Assembly: GCA_016722565.1 (NCBI GenBank)
Contig: JADKIU010000001.1
Coordinates: 186,001 to 250,000 of the forward strand
Direction of reading: 5' to 3'
Source: Bacteroidota bacterium
GTDB taxonomy: Bacteria > Bacteroidota > Bacteroidia > 2-12-FULL-35-15
Length of the DNA: 64,000 nucleotides
In this document: piece after piece, positions 1 through 9,099 of the stretch
Layout: each line of letters opens with the position of its first letter
How positions within the stretch are numbered: position 1 is the first letter of the stretch
The notes under the pieces: generated by a model
Seen by the model: only the letters and a program-made list of their open reading frames with translations
What the model was told of the DNA's origin: nothing
Database searches by the model: none
Position numbers and translations under genes: made by a program

Positions 1-20
1 CAGAAATTGTACCAAAGAAT

Positions 21-1910
21 ATGTCTCGTCAAAAAGTAAAAAAAGAATCGCCAGCATTGTCAATTGAAAAAGCCGAAGGTTATAACTGGTGGAGCTTTAA
101 AATGCAAGCAATCGTACTTGTTGTGATTGGGTTTATCTTTTATGCAAATTCTTTTTCAAATGAATACGCCTTGGATGACGGAATTGTCATACAAAACAAC
201 GATTATGTTCAAGATGGTTTTGGTGGCATTTTTAAGATATTAAGCACGGATGCTTACGAAAGTTTTTACAGACACATGGGGGCAAAACAACAGCTCGAAG
301 GAGGAAGATATCGTCCGCTTTCTGTTGTCACATTTGCAATTGAACAGCAGTTTTTCGGAAGCAGCGAAAAGGTTAAGCCTCCGGACGATGCGGCAACGGT
401 CAGACATTTCATGAATGTCGTGTACTATTTATTGTCAATTGTGTTGTTGCTCTATTTCCTTAGAAAATACATTTTTAAAGAAAATCACCTTGTTGCATTT
501 GTTGCATGCTTAATTTTTTTGATTCACCCAATGCATACCGAAGTGGTTGCCAATGTGAAGAGTAGAGATGAAATTTTATCCCTATTGTTTATTGTGCTTA
601 CCTTTATTTCAGTTTTTAAATATCGGGAAACCGGCAGTAAACGCCAGCTCGCGGTCGGGCTCTTGTTTTATTTTTTAGCTCTTCTCTCAAAAGAATACGC
701 CATCACATTGTTGATTTTAATTCCGATGTTGGTTTACATCGTATTGAATGAAACCTTTATAAAATCAATTTTAGTTGCCTTACCATATTTTTTAGTAGCA
801 CTTGTTTATTTGCTAATCCGCTTTAAAATTGTTGGAGCAGGAGCGAAATTTGAAAACCCGGATGTGTTGAACAACCCATATTTATATGCTTCACAACCAG
901 AAAAACTTGCTACTAAAATTGAAGTGTTGTTGCGTTATTTAAAATTGCTGTTCTATCCAACACCGCTTTCCAGCGATTATTCCTACAGTACCATACCATT
1001 TGCAAATTTTAGTTCTGCCGGTGTTTGGTTATCTATTGTTATTCATGTTTCACTTTGTGTAGCCGCAGTTGTTTTGTTTTTTAAACGCAACATCTTGTCC
1101 TTTGCTATTGCGTTTTATTTGTTGCACCTGTTTTTAATATCCAACTTGATTTTTAATGTCGGTGCAACGATGGGCGAACGGATGGTATATCATTCTTCCT
1201 TTGGTTTTGCAATAGCAATGGCCGTTTTCATTGTTTGGATTTCCGAAAAAATAAAAGCTGTTCAAACAAAAAAGGTAATTGGTTTGAGCCTCGCCTCGCT
1301 GCTGGTTTTGTGGTGTGGCGCAAAAACAATAAACAGAAATGCAGAATGGAAAAACGATAAAACTCTTTTTATCGCAGATGCAGCAACAGTTCCCAATAGT
1401 GCATTGGTAAACGGGAATGCAGGAAAAGCATACATCGACCTTTCTGAAATGCCTGAGAACAAAACGCAAGAAATAGCGCTTATAAACAAAGGAATATATC
1501 ATTTAAGTCGAGCCGTGAGTATCCACGACAAATACGTTAACGGCTACTTAAACCTTGGTGTAGGTTATTTTAAGTTAAAGGAGTATGACAAAGCAAAAGC
1601 AAATTGGGACAAAGCAAAAGAGATTTATCCGAACAACCCTTTTGTCAAAAGAAACATAGAGCTTTTAGGTGCAACCTACTTCAATCAAGGAATGACGATT
1701 GGTGCACAAAACATCCCCGAAGCGATTGTCTGGCTTGAGAAAGCAATCAGCATCGACTCCACAAATGTGGAGTATTGGTATAACTTAGGTGGCGCTTGTT
1801 TTACGAACAAAGATTTTGTGAAAGCAAAAAATGCATGGACACAAACATTAAAATATAAACCGGATCACGCAGAAGCCCAAAAAGGCTTGTTGGCGATACC
1901 GGCACAATAG
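21..1910 (+). CDS. TMTC-like multi-pass membrane protein with C-terminal TPR repeats
   Basis: This 629-residue protein has about ten hydrophobic segments between residues 28 and 435, followed by a soluble tail with tetratricopeptide repeats (about residues 475-625). An aspartate pair sits in the first outside loop (YALDDG, residues 49-54), then a GRYRPL segment (95-100) and HPMHTEVVANVKSRDE (169-184). These are the hallmarks of the TMTC/DUF1736 family of GT-C fold proteins, which in eukaryotes act as protein O-mannosyltransferases using lipid-linked sugars. A role in glycosylating exported proteins is therefore an inference; the bacterial members are uncharacterised as far as I know. The start is the ATG 20 bases from the window edge, so its promoter is not visible. 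It is followed by a strong promoter for the next gene, so it is probably the last gene of an upstream unit. Confidence 0.8.
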   Translation: MSRQKVKKESPALSIEKAEGYNWWSFKMQAIVLVVIGFIFYANSFSNEYALDDGIVIQNNDYVQDGFGGIFKILSTDAYESFYRHMGAKQQLEGGRYRPLSVVTFAIEQQFFGSSEKVKPPDDAATVRHFMNVVYYLLSIVLLLYFLRKYIFKENHLVAFVACLIFLIHPMHTEVVANVKSRDEILSLLFIVLTFISVFKYRETGSKRQLAVGLLFYFLALLSKEYAITLLILIPMLVYIVLNETFIKSILVALPYFLVALVYLLIRFKIVGAGAKFENPDVLNNPYLYASQPEKLATKIEVLLRYLKLLFYPTPLSSDYSYSTIPFANFSSAGVWLSIVIHVSLCVAAVVLFFKRNILSFAIAFYLLHLFLISNLIFNVGATMGERMVYHSSFGFAIAMAVFIVWISEKIKAVQTKKVIGLSLASLLVLWCGAKTINRNAEWKNDKTLFIADAATVPNSALVNGNAGKAYIDLSEMPENKTQEIALINKGIYHLSRAVSIHDKYVNGYLNLGVGYFKLKEYDKAKANWDKAKEIYPNNPFVKRNIELLGATYFNQGMTIGAQNIPEAIVWLEKAISIDSTNVEYWYNLGGACFTNKDFVKAKNAWTQTLKYKPDHAEAQKGLLAIPAQ

Positions 1911-1911
1911 T

Positions 1912-1941
1912 TTGAAAAGCGAAAAATTATTACTATTTTTG
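1912..1941 (+). promoter_or_regulatory. Bacteroidota-type promoter for the SBBP/PKD-SprF operon
   Basis: TTG at 1912-1914 (inside TTTG) is followed after 19 bases by TATTTTTG at 1934-1941, an exact TAnnTTTG -7 element. It ends 41 bases before the ATG at 1983. Confidence 0.7.
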
Positions 1942-1982
1942 GTTATAACATTGTATTTCGAATCCATAACTACTCTTTTAAA

Positions 1983-4900
1983 ATGTCGTTTACAGGTAAA
2001 AAATATATTCTTTCCTTTTTTTTATGCCTGTTTGTTTTGTGCAGCAATGCTCAAGTGAAAAGCAACAACGAATCACAAAGCGCTATAAAATTTACAGAAA
2101 ATAAAAATCAGTGGGATAAAAAAGTAGTCTATCGCGCCCAATTGGATGGTGGAGTTTTGTTTCTTGAAAAAAACGCGTTTACCTATAACTTTTACGACAA
2201 AGAAACGCTACGGAATAATCACATGGGCAAGAGTAATAAGCCTTCCGGCTCACCTGTTCGTTCACACGCCTTTCGAATGACCTTTTTAAATGCATTAAAA
2301 ACGGTTGAAACCTCTTCTACTCAAAAAACCTCCGATTATTGCAATTTTTATTTGGGAAAAGATAAAAAAAAGTGGGTGGGCGGTGCTAAAAATTACCGTG
2401 AAGTAAATTACAAAAATCTTTACACAGGAATTAATTTACAAGTACTTGGACTTGAAAACAGTTTAAAGTATAACTTGTTTGTGGCGCCAATGGCCGATCC
2501 CAATAATATTGTTTTGTATTATGAAGGCTTAGACAAAATCACACTTGAAAAAGGTGCCTTGCTATTAAAAACCAGCGTAAATGAAATGACGGAACAGCAC
2601 CCATACGCCTATCAATGGATTGGCGGGAAACGTGTGGAGGTGCCATGTGAATTTATATTAAGTAACAACAAGGTAAGTTTTTCTTTTCCGAGAGGATATG
2701 ATAAGGGCTACGAATTAGTGATTGACCCGATTTTGGTTTTTGCCTGCTCCTCCGGCTCTACTGCCGACAATTTTGGAATGACAGCAACATATGATGCTGA
2801 TGGGAACTTATATTCTGGCGGAACCTGTTTTGACGTTGGTTTCCCAACAACCCTTGGGGCTTATGATGTTACCTTTAATGGCGCAACAGCTTATGGAAGA
2901 ACAGATGTTGTGGTTACAAAATACGATTCGTCCGGAACTTTTTTGCAATACTCTACTTACATTGGAGGTGCTACAAGTACAGAAATTGTGACTAGTTTGG
3001 TCGTTGACGGATCGAATGATTTGTTTCTCTACGGAGCTACAGGATCGTCTGATTTCCCTGTTACTTCCACAGCTTACGATACAACATTCAATGGAGGAAT
3101 TCTTTTGCGGTTTGTATATAACGGAAGTTACTTTGACAATGGAACCGATATTTATGTTGCGAAATTTAATTCCACAGGAACATCGCTCTTAGCATCAACC
3201 TACATTGGTGGTGGATTGAATGATGGTGTAAATGTGAACAACGACAGTGTTCTTTTTTCTGCCGGACCTCCCGCTGTTTATGAGTTTCCATCTGACTCCT
3301 TGCAATACAATTATGGAGATCAGTTTCGTGGGGAAATCAATGTTGACCAATTCGGAAACGCCTATATCGCAAGCTCTACACGCTCCGGAGACTTTCCAAC
3401 AGTGAGTGCATTTGACAACACACTGGGTGGAAAACAAGATGCAGTAGCGTTCAAGTTTAACAGCACACTTTCTACTCTGATCTGGAGCACATTCTTGGGT
3501 GGCAGTCACAACGATGCCGGATACGCTTTGTCGATTGATGATTCAACCAATGTTTTTATTACTGGTGGAACCCGAAGTAACAATTTCCCAACAACTGCAG
3601 GTGTTTTACAACCAACGTATGGCGCAGGGAAAGCAGATGGCTACATTACAAAAATAAAAAATGATGGTTCCGCCATCTTATCTTCTACTTATTGGGGTAC
3701 AGGCGCCTACGATCAATGCTATTTTGTGCAATTGGACAAAGACAATGATGTGTATGTGGTTGGACAAACAGAAGGGCCGATGCCTGTAACAGCTGGCGTT
3801 TACAACAATCCCGGTAGTGGCCAGTTCATTACAAAAATGAATGAGTCGCTCAGCACCCTTATCTTTTCTACCGTTTTTGGTAACGGTGGTGGTATTCCAA
3901 ATATTTCTCCTTCGGCCTTTCTAATCGATTATTGTGAAAACATTTACATTTCCGGTTGGGGTGGAAAAATTGTACCACCCATTACAAGTACAACCGGAAT
4001 GCCCGTTACTGCAGATGCTATCCAACCGACCACAGATGGACATAATTTTTATTTAATGGTGCTTTCCACCAACGCAACATCTTTGCTGTATGCAACTTAT
4101 TTTGGTGGAGCGAGTAGCTGGGAACATGTGGATGGAGGAACAAGCCGCTTTGATAAAAAGGGAATTATTTACCAATCGGTTTGTGCAGGATGTGGCGGCA
4201 ATGATGATTTTCCTGTAACTCCTGGTTCATGGCCATATACCAGTCCGATTTACACACCTTTCACCCCCGGTGTGCCTTCAACAGGAATCAACATGAATTC
4301 GAATTGCAACAATGGAACGTTTAAATTCGATTTTCAAGTGGCGATTGCCGATGCAAACTTTACATTGGATTATTTGGATGGTTGCGCACCGCTCACTGTT
4401 CAATTTGATAACCAAAGTTCAGCCGGATCATCGTATATGTGGAATTTTGGTGGAGGCGACACTACGTCCACAGATGTGAATCCGATCCGAGTATATCCAA
4501 CTCCAGGAACGTATTTAGTTGAACTCTATGTGAACGATCCTTCCAGCTGTAACTTGTGGGATACCGCTTTTCAATATGTAACGGTGTATCCTCCGATTAC
4601 AGCCGATTTTGATTTTGTAACAGTACCTTGTACCAATCAAGTTACATTCAGCGATTCATCCGCTGTTGGACCCGTTTCTTGGCTTTGGAATTTTGATGAT
4701 GGAAATACATCAACACTTCAAAACCCTGCTCATTTATACGATACCACCGGAACATATGTGGTTTCTCTTATAACAACCAATATAAATGGATGTACCGACA
4801 CCACGGATGTTACCGTCAATTTTGTTGGAGCGACACCCGTTACGGTTAATCCAAATATTTCTATTTGTGAAGGAAATACAGCACAACTTCTGGCAACAGG

Positions 4901-5600
4901 AGGTTTTGCGTATTTGTGGTCGCCTTCAACCGGTTTAAGCGGTACCACCATTCCCAACCCGATGGCAAATCCTGATTCTACAACCACCTATACGGTTTCA
5001 ATATCAACTGTAAATGGTTTAGGTGATACGTGTATTCAGGTGCTTACAACAACCATTTTTGTTTCGGATCCTTCTACATTTTTGCTTTCTGCAACAGTAG
5101 ATGACGATACACTAAGTGCGGGTGAAACAACAATCATCCACGCAATCACCGATACAACACTGTCAATTTTATGGAGCCCATCTGCTTCACTCAGCGACCC
5201 AACTTCGTTTAATCCGATTGCTTCGCCTACGGTTACAACAACGTATACGGTGACGATTACAGACTCTTTGGGCTGTCCGAAAACAGCAACCGTAACCATT
5301 TATGTTGTATCGATGCAATGCGATCCGGCAGATGTTTTTGTCCCCAATACGTTTACTCCGAATGGGGATGGACAAAACGATATTTTATTTGTACGAGGAA
5401 ACATGATTACCGAAATGTACTTTGCTGTTTATAATCGTTGGGGTGAAATGGTGTTTGAAACAAACAGCCAAACGGTTGGTTGGGATGGAATTTATAAAGG
5501 CATGAAAGCGGATCCTGCCGTATTTGCATGGTATTTAAGAGCAAAATGTTATAATGGAGGTGAACTAAAAAAACAAGGAAATACAACATTAATTAGGTAA
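1983..5600 (+). CDS. Secreted SBBP-repeat / PKD protein with T9SS type B (CHU_C) sorting domain
   Basis: A 1205-residue exported protein. Residues 1-24 form a Sec signal peptide ending CSNAQ. Next comes an N-terminal domain of the DUF7948 kind (FTENKNQWD near residue 38), then SBBP-type beta-propeller repeats over roughly 250-735 (YIGG, SSDFP and FLGGSHNDAG-like units), two PKD domains (about 793-955) with WNFG/WNFDDG cores, two Ig-like units (about 953-1112) with the WSP and TTTYTV signatures, and a CHU_C domain at 1113-1205 (FTPNGDGQND, YNRWGEMVFE, ending LIR). The CHU_C domain marks a T9SS type B cargo, exported across the outer membrane and held at or released from the surface. It heads an operon with a CTD-only protein, PorP/SprF and an OmpA-like protein, like the SprB-SprF pairing. 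Its natural ligand cannot be read from sequence. Confidence 0.88.
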   Translation: MSFTGKKYILSFFLCLFVLCSNAQVKSNNESQSAIKFTENKNQWDKKVVYRAQLDGGVLFLEKNAFTYNFYDKETLRNNHMGKSNKPSGSPVRSHAFRMTFLNALKTVETSSTQKTSDYCNFYLGKDKKKWVGGAKNYREVNYKNLYTGINLQVLGLENSLKYNLFVAPMADPNNIVLYYEGLDKITLEKGALLLKTSVNEMTEQHPYAYQWIGGKRVEVPCEFILSNNKVSFSFPRGYDKGYELVIDPILVFACSSGSTADNFGMTATYDADGNLYSGGTCFDVGFPTTLGAYDVTFNGATAYGRTDVVVTKYDSSGTFLQYSTYIGGATSTEIVTSLVVDGSNDLFLYGATGSSDFPVTSTAYDTTFNGGILLRFVYNGSYFDNGTDIYVAKFNSTGTSLLASTYIGGGLNDGVNVNNDSVLFSAGPPAVYEFPSDSLQYNYGDQFRGEINVDQFGNAYIASSTRSGDFPTVSAFDNTLGGKQDAVAFKFNSTLSTLIWSTFLGGSHNDAGYALSIDDSTNVFITGGTRSNNFPTTAGVLQPTYGAGKADGYITKIKNDGSAILSSTYWGTGAYDQCYFVQLDKDNDVYVVGQTEGPMPVTAGVYNNPGSGQFITKMNESLSTLIFSTVFGNGGGIPNISPSAFLIDYCENIYISGWGGKIVPPITSTTGMPVTADAIQPTTDGHNFYLMVLSTNATSLLYATYFGGASSWEHVDGGTSRFDKKGIIYQSVCAGCGGNDDFPVTPGSWPYTSPIYTPFTPGVPSTGINMNSNCNNGTFKFDFQVAIADANFTLDYLDGCAPLTVQFDNQSSAGSSYMWNFGGGDTTSTDVNPIRVYPTPGTYLVELYVNDPSSCNLWDTAFQYVTVYPPITADFDFVTVPCTNQVTFSDSSAVGPVSWLWNFDDGNTSTLQNPAHLYDTTGTYVVSLITTNINGCTDTTDVTVNFVGATPVTVNPNISICEGNTAQLLATGGFAYLWSPSTGLSGTTIPNPMANPDSTTTYTVSISTVNGLGDTCIQVLTTTIFVSDPSTFLLSATVDDDTLSAGETTIIHAITDTTLSILWSPSASLSDPTSFNPIASPTVTTTYTVTITDSLGCPKTATVTIYVVSMQCDPADVFVPNTFTPNGDGQNDILFVRGNMITEMYFAVYNRWGEMVFETNSQTVGWDGIYKGMKADPAVFAWYLRAKCYNGGELKKQGNTTLIR

Positions 5601-5965
5601 TGAAGACAAACCAGATTGTACTCTTTTTGTTTCTGAACTTCTGGGCTGTTAACATCTATTCTCAAAAGCAGGCAAAGAAATGTTCTAAAGAAGAGCTAAT
5701 CGTTCCGGAGAGTTTTTCACCGGATGCTGATGGTGAAAACGATGTATTATATGCTAGCGCATTTAAGATAAGTGAGTTTAATTTTATAATATTTAATAAG
5801 TGGGGAGAAAAAATGTTTGAAACAAACTATCAGAGCGATGGTTGGGATGGAAGATATAAAAACAAAGACGCTAAAGAGGGAGTTTATTATTGGTATTTAA
5901 TTGTGAAATGCAATAATGGGGAAGAACTAAAAAAACAAGGGAGCACAACCCTAGTAAGAAAATGA
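5600..5965 (+). CDS. Free-standing CHU_C (T9SS type B sorting) domain protein
   Basis: A 121-residue protein made of a signal peptide (about residues 1-21, ending IYSQ) and then almost nothing but a CHU_C domain: FSPDADGENDVLY, FNKWGEKMFE, GWDGRYK, and a C terminus GEELKKQGSTTLVRK. The end closely resembles that of the upstream 1205-residue cargo (GGELKKQGNTTLIR), and the whole unit reads as a duplicated copy of that gene's 3' end with a new signal peptide. The ATG overlaps the upstream stop by one base (TAATG), and its own stop overlaps the next start (ATGA), so translation is coupled to the cargo and to PorP/SprF. There is no passenger domain to export. It could be a helper, a competitor for the translocon or a relic kept in frame; its intact frame and coupling argue for a function. 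Confidence 0.82.
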   Translation: MKTNQIVLFLFLNFWAVNIYSQKQAKKCSKEELIVPESFSPDADGENDVLYASAFKISEFNFIIFNKWGEKMFETNYQSDGWDGRYKNKDAKEGVYYWYLIVKCNNGEELKKQGSTTLVRK

Positions 5966-6978
5966 AAAAATACAAGATCATACTCTTTTTATTTGTCTTA
6001 AGCACCGGTTTTCTGAGTGCTCAAGACATTCATTATTCTCAGTTTAATGCTTCTCCACAAAATCTAAATCCTGCCCAAACAGGCTTGTTTGATGGCGATT
6101 GGCGCTTTGTTGGAAATTTTAGAAGTCAATGGTCTGTTATTCCTGTTCCCTACAGAACATTTTCTTTCGCAGCTGACACGCGTTTAAAAACAAAATTGGA
6201 AAAGGATGTACCTGCTGCCGGACTTATTGTTAATACAGACAAATCGGGAGACTCAAAATTTACTACAACACAGATACTGGTTTCGGGAGCATACATAAAA
6301 AAACTGAATAAGGATTCTACACACTTTGTTTCGCTGGGAATTCAGCCGGGAATAACGACAAAAAGTTTCAACTTATCAGCACTTACTTTCGACAATCAAT
6401 ACGATGGTGATGCTTACAATGCTTCATTATCAAGTGGAGAAAACTTTCCGAAAACACGGATGACCTATTTTGATCTAGGAGGTGGAATTGCCTATCTCTG
6501 GAGAAAAAATCACCGAACGCTTGTAAATGTTGGCGTGTCCGTTCTTCACCTAAATCGTCCGAAACAATCGTTTTTTAATAATGACGACATTCGTTTGGAT
6601 ATGAAAACATGCGTAAGCGGTATTGCAGAATTTCCGGTTGCAGCCCAATTGGATGTATTGCCTTCTATAATGTATCAACGACAAGGCAAATTTCAAGAAA
6701 CAGTTGTTGGATTGTTTGGCAAATATCATTTAAAACCGATTAATGGAATGACAACAGCCGTATCACTCGGTGGGTTTTACCGGATGAAGGATGCATTTAT
6801 ATTAGTTGCGAACATGGACTATAAAAATTTTAATGTTGGAGTAAGTTATGACATCAACACATCCAAGTTAATTGAAGCCACAAATCGTAGAGGAGGCTTT
6901 GAAATTTCGGTGATCTATATTTTCAAAAAAGTTACTCCGTTTATTGCGAAGAAACGTGTTTGTCCAATTTATATGTAG
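5962..6978 (+). CDS. PorP/SprF family T9SS outer-membrane protein
   Basis: A 338-residue protein with a signal peptide (ending GFLSAQ) followed at once by DIHYSQFNASPQNLNPAQTG, the diagnostic N terminus of PorP/SprF proteins, and a beta-rich remainder suited to an outer-membrane barrel. Family members bind the C-terminal domains of type B cargo and are needed for their secretion or surface anchoring (SprF for SprB in Flavobacterium johnsoniae, by established knowledge). Here the ATG overlaps the stop of the CTD-only protein by four bases, and the large cargo gene lies just upstream, so the neighbours give it a likely specific client. The C terminus (KKRVCPIYM) is short and unremarkable. I do not assign porP or sprF because these genomes carry many paralogues. 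Confidence 0.93.
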   Translation: MKKYKIILFLFVLSTGFLSAQDIHYSQFNASPQNLNPAQTGLFDGDWRFVGNFRSQWSVIPVPYRTFSFAADTRLKTKLEKDVPAAGLIVNTDKSGDSKFTTTQILVSGAYIKKLNKDSTHFVSLGIQPGITTKSFNLSALTFDNQYDGDAYNASLSSGENFPKTRMTYFDLGGGIAYLWRKNHRTLVNVGVSVLHLNRPKQSFFNNDDIRLDMKTCVSGIAEFPVAAQLDVLPSIMYQRQGKFQETVVGLFGKYHLKPINGMTTAVSLGGFYRMKDAFILVANMDYKNFNVGVSYDINTSKLIEATNRRGGFEISVIYIFKKVTPFIAKKRVCPIYM

Positions 6979-6981
6979 TGT

Positions 6982-8988
6982 ATGCGTGTTGAGACAAAAG
7001 AAAACCCCAATCGTTTTAAGAAACTGAAAAAAATATTTTTTCTTGCTTCTTGTATTTTACTGTTTGTTTCCCCTGTATTCTCACAGAAAACAAAAACACT
7101 GCTAGCGGATGGCGACAAAGCTTTTGCAGACAAGGATTTTTTTTCTGCAGCAGCTTATTATAACCGTGCGATCCTTCAAGACTCCACTGATATTGCGGTG
7201 CAATACAAATACGCAGAAGCAAGTAGATTAAATTTCGATTATGATATTGCCGAACACTGGTACACAAAAGTGTTTAAAAAAGATGCGCAAGGGAAGTTGT
7301 ATCCGGAGTGTTCATTTTGGCTCGCAACACTTAAAAAAAGCAAAGTGAATTACAAGGATGCAAAAAAAATGTTTGACAAATATGCCAAGAAAAACAAAAA
7401 AAAGAAGGATAGTTATTTTGTAAAAAAAGCAATTCAGGAAGTAGCCGCTTGTGATTTTGCTCAGCTTCTGATGGCGAGCCCCGACAAAACCGTTAGCATT
7501 GTTCACTTAGATACCAATATAAACAGTAAAGTTTCAGAATATGCGCCTTTTCAGGTTGATAGCCTTTTGTACTTCTCGTCCTTGAGGGATGGGAAAGACC
7601 GTGACAAAAAAAACAGTGTGAACTACAACAAAATTTATACAGCCATTCAAAACGATTCTGTTAAATGGCAAAAAGCGATTGAACTCGATACTTTGTTTAA
7701 CCGCAATGGAATACACAATGCGAACACGTCCTTCAATGCCGATTATACAAAAGTATACATTACACGATGTGTCCCCAAAAATTCAATGGAATTCAATTGC
7801 GACATCTATTCATCTGAATATAAAAATGGGCACTGGGGAACACTGCAAAAACTTCCTTCTGAAATTAATACAAAGGGATACACAAATACGCAGCCGGCTG
7901 TTGGGTTTTTAGGAAACGAAGAGGTGTTGTTTTTTGCTTCTGATCGCAGCGGAGGTCAAGGTAAAATGGATATCTGGTATAGTAAAATTAACAAAGACGG
8001 AAGTTATGGAAAAGCTGTAAATGCTGGCAAGAGAGTAAATTCTATTGATGATGAAATTACACCGTACTATTGTAAACCTTGTCAGGAATTGTTTTTTAGT
8101 TCTAACTGGCACAAAGGCTTGGGAGGGTTTGACATTTTTAAAAGCGAATTTAAAAATGATGAACTCGGAGATCCTAAAAATCTAGGATTGCCCTTTAACA
8201 GCAACTTAAATGACATTTACTTTTCAATCAATTCAAAAAAAACCGAAGCGTTTATTTCATCTAATCGAATCGGCTCTTATTTCGAAGAAAAGGAAAGTTG
8301 CTGCAACGATATTTATATGATTAAACTTCCTAAGGTGGACGAACCACCTAAAAAGGTGGATAGTACGCAGGTATTTGTTACACAAATGAAGTTATTGGTT
8401 CCGCTTACATTATATTTCCATAACGATGAGCCGGATAAAAAAACGTTGGCCATTACCACCCCAAAAAATTACAAAAAAACGTACGAAGACTATTCTGCTA
8501 TGCGTGATTTGTATAAAAAAGAATATTCAAAAGGAGCCAAAGATGCTGACTTGGAAAGAGCAATCGGAGACATTGATAACCTCTTCGAAGATTCAGTAGA
8601 TGCTGGAATGCAGGACTTGGAAAAGTTTGCGCAACTGCTCAAAAAAGTATTAGCAGATAGCGAAAAAGTTACGATAACAATGAAAGGGTTTTGCAGTCCG
8701 CTTGCCTCTACCGATTACAATGTAAACCTTGCCAAACGAAGAATATCTAGTTTGAGAAACTATTTTAGAGAATATGAGAATGGTGTTTTTGTAAAGTATA
8801 TTGATAATAAAAACCCAAACGAAGGGAGCATCACTTTCTTGGATGAAGACATTGGTGAGCTGAAAGCACGGCCCAATGTCAGTGATGACTACTATGATAC
8901 AAAAAATTCTATCTACAATCCTGTGGCCGCGTTAGAGCGAAAAATACAGATTATTGCCATCTCTACTTTTTCTTCCAATAGGGAGTAA
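6982..8988 (+). CDS. TPR / PD40 / OmpA-like periplasmic protein of the SprF operon
   Basis: A 668-residue exported protein beginning three bases after the PorP/SprF stop. A basic N terminus of about 18 residues precedes the signal segment (FFLASCILLFVSPVFSQ). Domains in order: TPR-like helices (about 40-160, AAAYYNRAILQDSTDI), a PD40/WD40-like beta-propeller (about 185-440; LLYFSSLRDG, LFFASDRSGGQGKMDIWYS, ELFFSSNWHKGLGGFDIF), then a linker and a C-terminal OmpA-like region (about 545-668) with VTITMKGFCSP and YNVNLAKRRISSLRNYF. OmpA domains bind peptidoglycan. The architecture matches envelope proteins that commonly accompany PorP/SprF (for example PorE-type proteins), so it probably anchors or stabilises the secretion or attachment complex in the periplasm. 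The next 111 bases hold only a weak hairpin (8995-9022) and no clear terminator. Confidence 0.85.
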   Translation: MRVETKENPNRFKKLKKIFFLASCILLFVSPVFSQKTKTLLADGDKAFADKDFFSAAAYYNRAILQDSTDIAVQYKYAEASRLNFDYDIAEHWYTKVFKKDAQGKLYPECSFWLATLKKSKVNYKDAKKMFDKYAKKNKKKKDSYFVKKAIQEVAACDFAQLLMASPDKTVSIVHLDTNINSKVSEYAPFQVDSLLYFSSLRDGKDRDKKNSVNYNKIYTAIQNDSVKWQKAIELDTLFNRNGIHNANTSFNADYTKVYITRCVPKNSMEFNCDIYSSEYKNGHWGTLQKLPSEINTKGYTNTQPAVGFLGNEEVLFFASDRSGGQGKMDIWYSKINKDGSYGKAVNAGKRVNSIDDEITPYYCKPCQELFFSSNWHKGLGGFDIFKSEFKNDELGDPKNLGLPFNSNLNDIYFSINSKKTEAFISSNRIGSYFEEKESCCNDIYMIKLPKVDEPPKKVDSTQVFVTQMKLLVPLTLYFHNDEPDKKTLAITTPKNYKKTYEDYSAMRDLYKKEYSKGAKDADLERAIGDIDNLFEDSVDAGMQDLEKFAQLLKKVLADSEKVTITMKGFCSPLASTDYNVNLAKRRISSLRNYFREYENGVFVKYIDNKNPNEGSITFLDEDIGELKARPNVSDDYYDTKNSIYNPVAALERKIQIIAISTFSSNRE

Positions 8989-9074
8989 AACATTTTCAGA
9001 TGACCAACGTTTGTTATCTGAACGTTAAGGAAAAATCAGCCCCTTTTTTCCTTTCAAAAATCCCCTAAATTGTT

Positions 9075-9082
9075 TAATTTTG
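9075..9082 (+). promoter_or_regulatory. Candidate -7 promoter element (TAATTTTG)
   Basis: TAATTTTG fits TAnnTTTG and lies 17 bases before the ATG at 9100. I see no convincing TTG -33 element at the usual distance. Its position supports the ATG at 9100 over a TTG at 9070 as the start of the next gene. Confidence 0.4.
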
Positions 9083-9099
9083 TAGGAGACGACTATTTT

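Noticed and set aside
8995..9022. Hairpin TTCAGAT / ATCTGAA after the OmpA-like gene
   Set aside because: Only a 7-bp stem with a 14-base loop and no T run; too weak to call a terminator.
9070..9099. TTG start extending the MORN protein by ten residues
   Set aside because: It would bury the signal peptide and lie before the -7 element; the ATG at 9100 starts at the signal peptide.
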